From contig NZ_WKRD01000001.1 in the NCBI RefSeq assembly GCF_009680455.1, positions 124,001 through 188,000 of the forward strand: 64,000 nucleotides of DNA. The letters are read 5' to 3'. The DNA is from Lachnospira eligens. Lineage in GTDB: Bacteria > Bacillota > Clostridia > Lachnospirales > Lachnospiraceae. The notes beneath the pieces were generated by a model that was not told the origin of the DNA, made no database searches, and worked only from the letters and a program-made list of their open reading frames with translations. Both the position numbers and the translations under genes were made by a program. Shown here one piece after another: positions 26,251 to 34,320 of the stretch (within the stretch, counting starts at the first letter, position 1; the number at the start of each line of letters is the position of its first letter).

Positions 26251-26706
26251 TTAGTTCTCCTCCTTCTTTAGAATATCGTATATAGGATATCTTACCTGAT
26301 ATTCAGAATTATCTGCTATAAGCTGTATTCCTTTCATTGTATCAAAATCAACGATGATAGGAGCTTTAAGATTAATTGTCATCTTAGTAATATCCTGTGG
26401 TACCGTGAGCGCACAGTACACTCTGATATTATCATCCTGTATATCATCTCCGAGAGACTTAAGAAGTTCATCCTCAACAACAGGATCATATGTCTCATAC
26501 ACGAATTCCGGCTTCATGACAGGAAGTGCAAGTGTTGGCTCATCAATCGCCTGAAGCCATATAATTGATATATTCTCTTCTTTCTCTGCATCATACACAA
26601 GTGTATACTTCTTCCAGTCCTCAAATCCAATGATTCCCTTGTCAAATGTAATGATTTTATCCTCACTAACCTCAATTTCACCAAACCATTTAGTCTGTAC
26701 TTTCAT
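26251..26706 (-). CDS. fliW: Flagellar assembly factor FliW
   Basis: A 151-residue FliW. The opening [21 protein letters not shown] is followed by the conserved [14 protein letters not shown] segment, and the C-terminal half holds [18 protein letters not shown]. FliW binds either free flagellin or CsrA: when flagellin is secreted, FliW releases and sequesters CsrA so flagellin translation rises. It is adjacent to csrA and follows flgL, the standard Bacillus order. Confidence 0.95.
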   Translation of the reverse strand: MKVQTKWFGEIEVSEDKIITFDKGIIGFEDWKKYTLVYDAEKEENISIIWLQAIDEPTLALPVMKPEFVYETYDPVVEDELLKSLGDDIQDDNIRVYCALTVPQDITKMTINLKAPIIVDFDTMKGIQLIADNSEYQVRYPIYDILKKEEN

Positions 26707-26771
26707 GTCAAACCTCCAAATCTTAATTCTATCCTTATTTCTTCATAAGCTTTGCATACTGCTTATGCTGG

Positions 26772-28328
26772 CTACCCAAGGAAATCAAGCAGTGTCTGCT
26801 GAACAACCTTGCTCGCTGCTGATAATGCTGCCTGATATACAAGCTGTGCTGATGTATATGTAACAACAATCTCTTCCAGATCAATGTCTTCATTCTGAGA
26901 CTTAAGATCAGTGAAATTAGTCTTCTGTTCTGTAAGTCGTGTCTTCGTAAGATCCAGTCTTATCTGTCTGTTTCCTACATCAGCCTTCGCATTAGATACC
27001 TGCTCCTGATAGCCCTGCATCTGTCCGATTCCTGCTTCAAAAGTATCTTTCATCTTAGATTTTGCAAAATCTCTCTGCTTTGTAAGACCTTCCTTAATCT
27101 CGCTTAACTTCTTCTGTGAAGCCTCATCGCTGTACTGTCCTTCCTTCTGCATAGACTCAATCTTTGATATCTGGTCATTAATATCAAGGACATTCTGTAC
27201 CGCATTGACAAGGTCATCAACATTTCTTCCAAGATATATATTGAAAGCTTCATCGGCTTCCGTATTAACCTTAATCTTCTGTGAGAAATTAATGATATAT
27301 TCAATATCCTCCCTCTGCTTGTTGTACTCAATTCCTGTATTATTATCAACACAGTTAAAATACATTGTCGGGTCAATGTCACCCTTTATAAAATTGCTCT
27401 TCTCGTATGTAACTGAAAATGCATTATCAGCATACACTGACTTGTATACATTCTCACCAAGAAGAAGCTCGCCTGTTGTTGAGTTAATTGCGATTTCATT
27501 CTCGCCCGGAACATAATTAGGTTCTGTTGTTGTAACAACATTTACAGCAGTATCAGCTGTATTACCGTCTGCATCAGTTACCGTAACAGTAAGTCCTCCA
27601 TCTACAGTAACACTCCCATCATCAGCAATAGTTATATTGGCAGAATTATTATCTCCCATGCTCATTGAAAATGTTTTTCCGTTAATCTCGTCATATGCAA
27701 GCTGGATTCTGTGTACATCTGTTATATTAGGTGTGATTATATTTCCGTTAGCGTCTGTCTTTACATTAAGATTGATAATATCGTCATTAGTATATGCATT
27801 AGTGTATGCTGTCTTATTAGATAAATCCTCCCTTGTAAAGTTCTGTGTAATTGTATAATCAACATCTTTAGCAGTTTCATCTGACTGATATGTCAGAGGC
27901 TTATCTGTAGCATGTCCTGTAAATACATATCTTCCGGCATAATCAACATTCCCCTGCTCATAATAAGCTTCCACCAGCTTGTTAAGACTTTCAGCAAGAG
28001 TGTTACGCTCAGATTCTGAATATGAATCCGTAGAGCCCTGCACACAGTAATTATACAGATCCTGTATAATCTTGTTGCTTTCGTCTAATGCATCATGAGT
28101 TACGCTTAACCATGATGATGCATCAGGAATATTCTTTCCAAGATACTGTGTTACCTCATCAAGACTTGAACGCAGTCTCAATGCCCTGATGGCTATAATA
28201 GGGTCATCAGAAGGCTTATTAATCTTTTTCTGTGTTGAGAGCTGTGTACTTAAATCATTAAGCTGGCTCTTATTTCCCTGAATATTGGATATTGAGCTGT
28301 TTACCATCATCTGGTTAGTAATACGCAT
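26772..28328 (-). CDS. flgL: Flagellar hook-associated protein FlgL (HAP3)
   Basis: A 518-residue FlgL, longer than the usual 300. I take the start at MRITNQMMVNSSIS after AAGGAGG; ten codons upstream an in-frame start has no site. The N-terminal NKPSDDPIIAIRALRLRSSL and the C-terminal helical SAQLVYQAALSAASKVVQQ are classical. The extra length is a Ser/Thr/Asp-rich middle (about residues 180-290). FlgL joins hook (through FlgK) to filament. It lies 67 bp after the second flgK. Confidence 0.93.
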   Translation of the reverse strand: MRITNQMMVNSSISNIQGNKSQLNDLSTQLSTQKKINKPSDDPIIAIRALRLRSSLDEVTQYLGKNIPDASSWLSVTHDALDESNKIIQDLYNYCVQGSTDSYSESERNTLAESLNKLVEAYYEQGNVDYAGRYVFTGHATDKPLTYQSDETAKDVDYTITQNFTREDLSNKTAYTNAYTNDDIINLNVKTDANGNIITPNITDVHRIQLAYDEINGKTFSMSMGDNNSANITIADDGSVTVDGGLTVTVTDADGNTADTAVNVVTTTEPNYVPGENEIAINSTTGELLLGENVYKSVYADNAFSVTYEKSNFIKGDIDPTMYFNCVDNNTGIEYNKQREDIEYIINFSQKIKVNTEADEAFNIYLGRNVDDLVNAVQNVLDINDQISKIESMQKEGQYSDEASQKKLSEIKEGLTKQRDFAKSKMKDTFEAGIGQMQGYQEQVSNAKADVGNRQIRLDLTKTRLTEQKTNFTDLKSQNEDIDLEEIVVTYTSAQLVYQAALSAASKVVQQTLLDFLG

Positions 28329-28395
28329 ATTGTGCCTCCTTATATCGCGAATCAAAAACCGCCCCTATTGTGAGGAGAAGAATTCTTTTACTATT

Positions 28396-29967
28396 TTATA
28401 CACCTGTATTATTAATAAGTCTGTCATATAACTGATTCATGACAGTCATCATCTTCGAACTTAAATTATATGCCTGCTGGAACTTTACAAGATCCATGGC
28501 TTCTTCATCTGTATCAACACCCATTACAGATAATCTCTGATTCTGTATAGTTGTCTTAAGATTGTTGTAATTCTTTGTAAAATTAATTGCCTTACTTGCA
28601 TCTATTGACATATCACTGACAATACTTTCGAGGAAATATGTTCCCGTACCTCCGTCATATATCTTAGCATCTTTAGAATTGATAAGGTCTACAATCAGGC
28701 TTGTATTGGCTTCTCCATCGCTTTCCTTGTACTTGGTAGCAAGAAGGTCCGCGTTATCAATAAGATCCTGATTAACTGTTACACTTGACGCTGTAAGAGC
28801 CTTGCTTCCATCTGACATTACAAAAAGTGGAATTCCGCTTGCCGATCCATCTGATGTAACACCCTTTGTAAGAATCTCATTGATTGATGATACAAATGTC
28901 TGTATAAACTGGTTAAGCTGTGCCTGATAATAAGGAACTCCCTTATAATTAGTATTGCTGTCCACCTTACTTACTGTATCAGTAAGGATATTACCCTCTG
29001 CATCTGTCTTATATGTTTCATTGCCATCATCGTCAGTTGTTGTGGCATATTTTTCAATCTCACCATTACATCCGTCTCTTATATCAATAAGTCCCTTTAA
29101 CTCTCCGCCTAATGAAGTGCTGTATATGTTAAATGACTGTCCGGTCTCCCACTGTATGTCATACAGACCTGCCGCATCTGATACATTTCTTGGCTCATCT
29201 CTTGAAACAGTCTGAAGAGTATGGTAATTATAGCCATTAACAAGCGAATTACCATTAATTGTAATCTGAAGGTCTGTAAGATTATTTCCAATATCTGACT
29301 CACTTACTGATATATTAACCAGCTTGGAAAGATCATCAATTAAAGCATTTCTCTGATCCTTAAGATCGTTGGCATTGCCATAATTAGCCTGAATCTGGTT
29401 AATCTGCTTATTAAGAGAAGAAATGCTCTGTGCCAGAGAATTAATCTGGTTAACAGTATCTTTAATCTCATTATTAGCGTCTATCTGAACATTCCTTAAA
29501 TTAGTAGCCAGAGTATTAAAATAATCTGTCATGCTCTTTGCATTATTGATAAGCTGGTTCTTTGCGGATGTATCAGCCGGCGTAAGATCAAGCTGGTTAA
29601 GTGCTGCAAAGAAATTCTCATACTCAGTTGAATATCCCTTAAGTGTGAACTCATTGAGATAATTCTGTATCTGTGACATGTATGTATCCTTAACATTGTA
29701 CTGTCCATAATTAGTATAATTATTTCTGTACTTCTCATCATAGTAAGAATCTCTCGTCTGATTAATTGCATCAACGATAACTCCTGCTCCAAGTGTTCCA
29801 TATTTAGCATATGAACGTAATGCCTCACCAGCCTTAATTGAAGCTGTTTCTTTCGTATATGACTGGTTATTGATATTAGCAAGATTATGTGATGTAACAT
29901 TTATAGAGGTCTGCGCCGCCTGCAATCCTGTATATGCAATTGTTAATCCAAAAAATGTTGATGCCAT
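28396..29967 (-). CDS. flgK: Flagellar hook-associated protein FlgK, second copy
   Basis: A 523-residue FlgK-type protein: N-terminal FGLTIAYTGLQAAQTSINVTSHNLANINNQSYTK and C-terminal DLVKFQQAYNLSSKMMTVMNQLYDRLINNTGV are the D0/D1 helices. It lies 25 bp downstream of a larger FlgK (29993-31933), but the sequences differ clearly (for example SYTKETASI against GYTRQQVTF), so this is not a recent duplication. One may replace the other under some condition, or they form a mixed junction; inference. Confidence 0.88.
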   Translation of the reverse strand: MASTFFGLTIAYTGLQAAQTSINVTSHNLANINNQSYTKETASIKAGEALRSYAKYGTLGAGVIVDAINQTRDSYYDEKYRNNYTNYGQYNVKDTYMSQIQNYLNEFTLKGYSTEYENFFAALNQLDLTPADTSAKNQLINNAKSMTDYFNTLATNLRNVQIDANNEIKDTVNQINSLAQSISSLNKQINQIQANYGNANDLKDQRNALIDDLSKLVNISVSESDIGNNLTDLQITINGNSLVNGYNYHTLQTVSRDEPRNVSDAAGLYDIQWETGQSFNIYSTSLGGELKGLIDIRDGCNGEIEKYATTTDDDGNETYKTDAEGNILTDTVSKVDSNTNYKGVPYYQAQLNQFIQTFVSSINEILTKGVTSDGSASGIPLFVMSDGSKALTASSVTVNQDLIDNADLLATKYKESDGEANTSLIVDLINSKDAKIYDGGTGTYFLESIVSDMSIDASKAINFTKNYNNLKTTIQNQRLSVMGVDTDEEAMDLVKFQQAYNLSSKMMTVMNQLYDRLINNTGV

Positions 29968-29992
29968 ATTATCCTCCTGTATTAATCAGCAT

Positions 29993-31933
29993 TTATATAC
30001 GTCCAAGTGAAGTAACGAGATGTTCCAGCATTTCGCTTACTACATTAACATATCTCGATGCTGCATTATATGCCTGCTGATACTTTATCATCTTCTCTAA
30101 CTCTTCATCAGAGGATACACCCTCTGACTGTAGTCTCTGGTTATCATAACCATCAACCATCGTTGTCTGGTTACCTACATAATTATAAAGTGCCTTACCC
30201 ATAGTGGCATATTCACCAATATAATTATTGTAGAATGACATGTAATCCGACTTCGCATACATGTCCGGGTTAAGGGAAGCGAATTTCTCATCCCATATAT
30301 CCACGAGTTCCTTGGCTCTGTCAAAATCTTCCTTACCCTGTACAGTAGAAAGTGGAATCTTTCCTACATTCTGTGCTGCTTCAGGATTAATCTTCAGATT
30401 GCCAAGCTTATATAATGATTCATAATCTGTCTCGTTAAGATTGTTTCTAAGATAGATTGTCTCTCCGTTATCACCTGTAGTCTTAATATATCTGTCTGTT
30501 CCAATTCTTGAAAACAGTTCTGTACCAACAGTCTTATCGTCATCCATACCGTATCCAGTCTTGTCCATGTCAAGCATAAGATACTCATATGAATCAACCG
30601 GAACCGCTGCTCCGCCTGCACTCTCGTATAATTTCTCACCAGATGCATAGCTGTAAGTACCATCACCGTTATCAGTTCCGGTAACCTCTCTTCCGTATCT
30701 GTCATAAAGAACCGGCTGATCAACTGAATTATATATGTATGTATCTGCCTGAATCTCACTTCCATCTGCATTAAGATAAGGATTAGTCCTTGTCTCAGTT
30801 TTCTCCGGACACAAGATTCCGTTGATTCTTTCAACAATTCCATTAACAAGCTTATCGAATCCCGCCATAGCGCTAAGAATTGCTGAAGGCTCTACATATG
30901 TATTGTAGTATTCCTGCTGCTTTGCATATTCATTATAGGCCTGCTGATATGCTGTACGGCCTTCCTCAGTACTCATGTCATAATCATTGCTGTCAGGCGC
31001 AACCGGAACCACTGTATAATCTACAACCATATTGCCTCTTGCAATAATAAGTCCCTTAAGCTGTCCCTTATCTGTATCATCAGCATTAGATGCCAGCTTA
31101 CCATCTTCATAAACATCTCTTTCATACGATGGCCATGTGGGAATAACAAGTGTTGTTCCCTCGACAACTCTTGTACTCATAGCTGTAAGTTCGCCTGATG
31201 TTACAAGAGGAACTCCGGCTGCATTAATAATAGTTTCCTTATTCTCTGATTCATAATAAGTAATATCTATATATTTGCTGAGTTCATCTATTGCCGCATC
31301 TCTCTGGTCTCTTAAATCATTAGCTTTCTCGATACCCGGTGCTTCCACCTTGGCAATACTCTTATTAAGCTTATATATCTGGCCTGCAAGATCATTAATC
31401 TTATTAACCATATTACTAACCTGTGTATTAAGAGTTGTCTGGTAATCCCTGAGCCCCTTATACACATTTTCTGATTTCTCTATAAATGCAGTCGCATTCT
31501 GGATAAGCGATGACCTTGCAACTGTACTTGTCGGATTCTTGGCAAGTTCATTAATTGAATCATACAGATTGGTAAGATATGACTCATAAGTTACACCCTG
31601 CATCTCACCAAACTGATCTTCTATCTCCTGAACAGCATTATACTGGCTTTCATAGAATCCGAGTCTTGAATTTTCATTCCTGTATGCCAGGTCAATATAC
31701 TGATCTCTTATTCTTCTTACCTCAGATATTGCAACACCAAGTCCATAGCTTGCATAACTTACTTTGTCCTTGCTGTTGACATTGACATATGTAGTATCAG
31801 AGAAAGTAACCTGCTGTCTTGTATATCCGGTTGTGTTAATATTAGACAGATTGTGTGCTGTTGTGTTGAGTGCTGTCTGAGCTGTTTTCAAACCGCTTGC
31901 TCCAACAAACAATCCTGCCATTCCATTAGCCAT
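29993..31933 (-). CDS. flgK: Flagellar hook-associated protein FlgK, first copy
   Basis: A 646-residue FlgK. The N-terminus is MANGMAGLFVGASGLKTAQTAL, then NTTAHNLSNINTTGYTRQQV, and the C-terminus is MIKYQQAYNAASRYVNVVSEMLEHLV. The middle holds a long variable Tyr/Asp-rich part (about residues 300-480) absent from the second copy. FlgK links hook and FlgL. A terminator-like hairpin lies between it and flgN, so it may need a further promoter or read-through. RBS AAAGAGGTGACC. Confidence 0.9.
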   Translation of the reverse strand: MANGMAGLFVGASGLKTAQTALNTTAHNLSNINTTGYTRQQVTFSDTTYVNVNSKDKVSYASYGLGVAISEVRRIRDQYIDLAYRNENSRLGFYESQYNAVQEIEDQFGEMQGVTYESYLTNLYDSINELAKNPTSTVARSSLIQNATAFIEKSENVYKGLRDYQTTLNTQVSNMVNKINDLAGQIYKLNKSIAKVEAPGIEKANDLRDQRDAAIDELSKYIDITYYESENKETIINAAGVPLVTSGELTAMSTRVVEGTTLVIPTWPSYERDVYEDGKLASNADDTDKGQLKGLIIARGNMVVDYTVVPVAPDSNDYDMSTEEGRTAYQQAYNEYAKQQEYYNTYVEPSAILSAMAGFDKLVNGIVERINGILCPEKTETRTNPYLNADGSEIQADTYIYNSVDQPVLYDRYGREVTGTDNGDGTYSYASGEKLYESAGGAAVPVDSYEYLMLDMDKTGYGMDDDKTVGTELFSRIGTDRYIKTTGDNGETIYLRNNLNETDYESLYKLGNLKINPEAAQNVGKIPLSTVQGKEDFDRAKELVDIWDEKFASLNPDMYAKSDYMSFYNNYIGEYATMGKALYNYVGNQTTMVDGYDNQRLQSEGVSSDEELEKMIKYQQAYNAASRYVNVVSEMLEHLVTSLGRI

Positions 31934-32011
31934 AAGGTCACCTCTTTCTTACTTAATTCATAATCTTATATGTATATCGTCATTTTTTTAAAACAAAACA
32001 CCCCAGAGACT

Positions 32012-32047
32012 AAAAAAGCCACATTTCCTTAGTAAAAATGTGGCTTT
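32012..32047 (-). terminator. Terminator or attenuator between flgN and flgK
   Basis: AAAGCCACATTT (32015-32026) pairs with AAATGTGGCTTT (32036-32047) in a 12-bp perfect stem, with TTTTTTA on the minus strand after it. It falls between flgN and flgK and may reduce expression of hook-junction genes relative to flgM-flgN. Confidence 0.75.
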
Positions 32048-32142
32048 CAATCCAACACGGACAACCCCATCTCACAATAAATCATCCGTGATATTATTCA
32101 TATTGTCTTATATCCGTGGCATCCTGATATGCCATCAGAATA

Positions 32143-32655
32143 TTACTGCCTGGCATCAAAGCTTGTGCTTCCCATGCCACCTGTCTCCTCATACGCTCCC
32201 TTTCCATAGTTAGCCGTCTGTGGAGCCATACTTGCATTCTTCGCAAGATTAATCTCAAAATCAATCATATCCATTGATTCCTTAAGCAGCAGCCTGTTAT
32301 TATCATTAACCTGCGTAAGCTGGTTTACAGTTTTCTTAAGACTCAGATACGACTGTTCTAAAGCATCATGCTCTGCCTGCTTCTTTTCTAACAGTCTTAC
32401 TATCTGACTCACCTTAACCTCTGCTACTGACAGATGCAGAATCTTACATATATCTGCAACACATGACTGTCTCTCCATCTCCAGTCTGTTAAGAATATCA
32501 ATAAGCTTCTGCTCCTTACCAAATATCTCCTGAAGCTGTCCGACATCTCCCTTAACAATAGCAGTAGTCTTATAATTAGACAAGTCCAAAAGCTCAGTAT
32601 ACTGTCTGTTCTCATCATTCATTATATTAATCAAAGAATCTATCAAACTTGCCAT
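32143..32655 (-). CDS. flgN: FlgN-type chaperone for FlgK/FlgL
   Basis: A 170-residue, mostly helical protein (LIDSLINIMNDENRQYTELLDL, then GKEQKLIDILNRLEMERQSCVADI) that matches the FlgN pattern of a long N-terminal helical hairpin. FlgN binds the hook-associated proteins and holds them export-ready. It follows flgM by 14 bp, exactly as in Bacillus (yvyG position). The C-terminal GYGKGAYEETGGMGSTS-like tail is flexible. Confidence 0.88.
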   Translation of the reverse strand: MASLIDSLINIMNDENRQYTELLDLSNYKTTAIVKGDVGQLQEIFGKEQKLIDILNRLEMERQSCVADICKILHLSVAEVKVSQIVRLLEKKQAEHDALEQSYLSLKKTVNQLTQVNDNNRLLLKESMDMIDFEINLAKNASMAPQTANYGKGAYEETGGMGSTSFDARQ

Positions 32656-32669
32656 CTAATAAAACCCCA

Positions 32670-32951
32670 CTAAAATGTTAATGTTGAAATGTTGTTCAGA
32701 ATCTTATCTGCAACAGCTTCTGAACTGATGTTGTAAGTTCCTGCTGCCATACGTGCCTTAATATCAGCAATCTTATCTTCTCGAACATCAGAAGCCTTAC
32801 TTACTGCTGTCCTGGCTGTCTGATATGTCCTGGCTGTGTCAGAAATCTCAAACTTGTCACTAACCGATGATGTCTTAGCTGCTGTCTTAGCTTTAGAAAT
32901 CTGGCTGGTCTGATATATCTGATTAACAGCATTATAAGCATCTATGCGCAT
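32670..32951 (-). CDS. flgM: Anti-sigma-D factor FlgM
   Basis: A 93-residue FlgM, starting at MRIDAYNAVNQIYQ after GAGGCGGTTAAT; an in-frame start seven codons upstream lies before that site. The C-terminal SigD-binding part holds DVREDKIADIKARMAAGTYNISSEAVADKIL, the best-conserved FlgM segment. FlgM blocks SigD until hook completion. It is the first gene behind the SigD promoter at 33009-33036, giving the usual feedback. Confidence 0.93.
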   Translation of the reverse strand: MRIDAYNAVNQIYQTSQISKAKTAAKTSSVSDKFEISDTARTYQTARTAVSKASDVREDKIADIKARMAAGTYNISSEAVADKILNNISTLTF

Positions 32952-33008
32952 ATTAACCGCCTCACTTTCCATTAATTAAAGCAGATACTCTCTTGCTTCA
33001 TGTGTAAG

Positions 33009-33036
33009 ATATCGGACAGTTTCCGCAAATACTTTA
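33009..33036 (-). promoter_or_regulatory. SigD promoter for flgM-flgN
   Basis: On the minus strand TAAA (33033-33036), 16 bp, TCCGATAT (33009-33016), 58 bp before the flgM start, in the gap after yvyF. Confidence 0.85.
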
Positions 33037-33058
33037 TACCCGTTTTGAAAAAAGCTTA

Positions 33059-33475
33059 TTATTTATCAAGAAATCTCATCCTTGCCTTTTCTCTTCTCTC
33101 TCTTATCTTATCAGTATCAACTGTTGAATATCTGCTTCCGTACATGCTTCCCAGTCTGTTAGCTAAATCGTTCTTACATCTCTCACAATATCTTCCGGTT
33201 CTTATGGTAGCTCCGCATACTTCGCATGCAATACCAATAGGTGAATCATCACTGAACGATAATCTTTCTTCTCTTATCCACTGTTCAATCTGTCTTGTAC
33301 TGACATCGCACTTCTCAGATATTTCTCTCATATCAGCCCTTGGATTATCCTCTATATAATCTTTAACCTCCTGAAACTTTTCTTCAAGCTTTCTCATGCA
33401 TTCAGGACAAAGTCTGTACACACCACCTATATAATTATATAATCTTCCACAGTTCTTACAATTCTTAACTTCCAT
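33059..33475 (-). CDS. yvyF: Flagellar operon protein YvyF (TIGR03826-type)
   Basis: A 138-residue protein with two zinc-finger-like CxxC pairs at the N-terminus (NCKNCGRLY and LCPECMRKL), a middle helix-turn-helix-like segment (ISEKCDVSTRQIEQWI) and a third Cys pair pattern (CEVCGATI, then CERCKNDL). This is the layout of YvyF, which precedes flgM in Bacillus and is thought to act on motility gene expression. RBS AAGGAG. It lies 67 bp after comFC. Confidence 0.92.
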   Translation of the reverse strand: MEVKNCKNCGRLYNYIGGVYRLCPECMRKLEEKFQEVKDYIEDNPRADMREISEKCDVSTRQIEQWIREERLSFSDDSPIGIACEVCGATIRTGRYCERCKNDLANRLGSMYGSRYSTVDTDKIRERREKARMRFLDK

Positions 33476-33542
33476 AGCTTCTCCTTGTTAATCCTCTTTA
33501 TCAATCTCGTTAACAGGTCCAGTTACTAAAGCAGCTCATACT

Positions 33543-34274
33543 TTAAAATCCGTCTCCCACACACAGACTTATACCATATACCTGCGACACTCCTGCGTCT
33601 TTAAGTACTGCTGCACATGCATCAAATGTTGCTCCTGTTGTATATATGTCGTCCACAATTAATACTTTTCTATATCTTACAACTTTTTCTCTTACTTGAA
33701 AAGCATTTTGCAGATTTTTAATTCTTTCCCGATTACTTAGCTCCTTCATGGGCTGAGTCTTAACAATCCTCACGAGATATTCCTCATCTACCGGAATCTG
33801 CATAGCTCTTCCAAGTGCCTGCGCAATAAGCCCAGCCTGGTTAAACCCACGCTCCTTATATTTCGAAATATGAATCGGAACAGGAATTATCACATCCGGC
33901 GACCACATGCGTATCATCCTGCCACATCTGTCCTCCATCTGCTTCGCATATATTCCTGCATATTCCTGCTTGTTATAATATTTAAATCTGTATATTGATT
34001 CCTTGACATTCTTAGAATATTCATACAACGCACATGCCTGATCATATACATGCTTCTGTCTGCTGCAGTCACTGCAGTATTCTGTTTCTTCATTTTTCAC
34101 TGGCTTACCACATTTTAAACAGGCAGGCTCGCTTACATAATTTATATTATGCATGCAGCTTCCACATATATCTGCCCTTATCCCTCCAACAAAAGGTGCC
34201 GGCTTTCCACACATAGGACACACTGGCGGAAGTACCGCATTAACTGCCTCCATTAATACCTTCTTATAATCCAT
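33543..34274 (-). CDS. comFC: ComF family phosphoribosyltransferase-like protein
   Basis: A 243-residue ComFC. The N-terminus has a zinc-binding set (CPMCGKPAPF, CGSCM, CLKCGKPV, YCSDCSRQ), and the C-terminal phosphoribosyltransferase domain has the PRPP loop VLIVDDIYTTGATFDACA. ComFC is needed for DNA uptake in competent cells; many non-competent Firmicutes also have it. Here it follows recD2 and precedes yvyF, keeping the comF-flg link of Bacillus but without comFA or comFB. Confidence 0.93.
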   Translation of the reverse strand: MDYKKVLMEAVNAVLPPVCPMCGKPAPFVGGIRADICGSCMHNINYVSEPACLKCGKPVKNEETEYCSDCSRQKHVYDQACALYEYSKNVKESIYRFKYYNKQEYAGIYAKQMEDRCGRMIRMWSPDVIIPVPIHISKYKERGFNQAGLIAQALGRAMQIPVDEEYLVRIVKTQPMKELSNRERIKNLQNAFQVREKVVRYRKVLIVDDIYTTGATFDACAAVLKDAGVSQVYGISLCVGDGF

Positions 34275-34320
34275 AATCCCCCATTATTATCATCATTATC
34301 ACATATAAACATATCAATTA

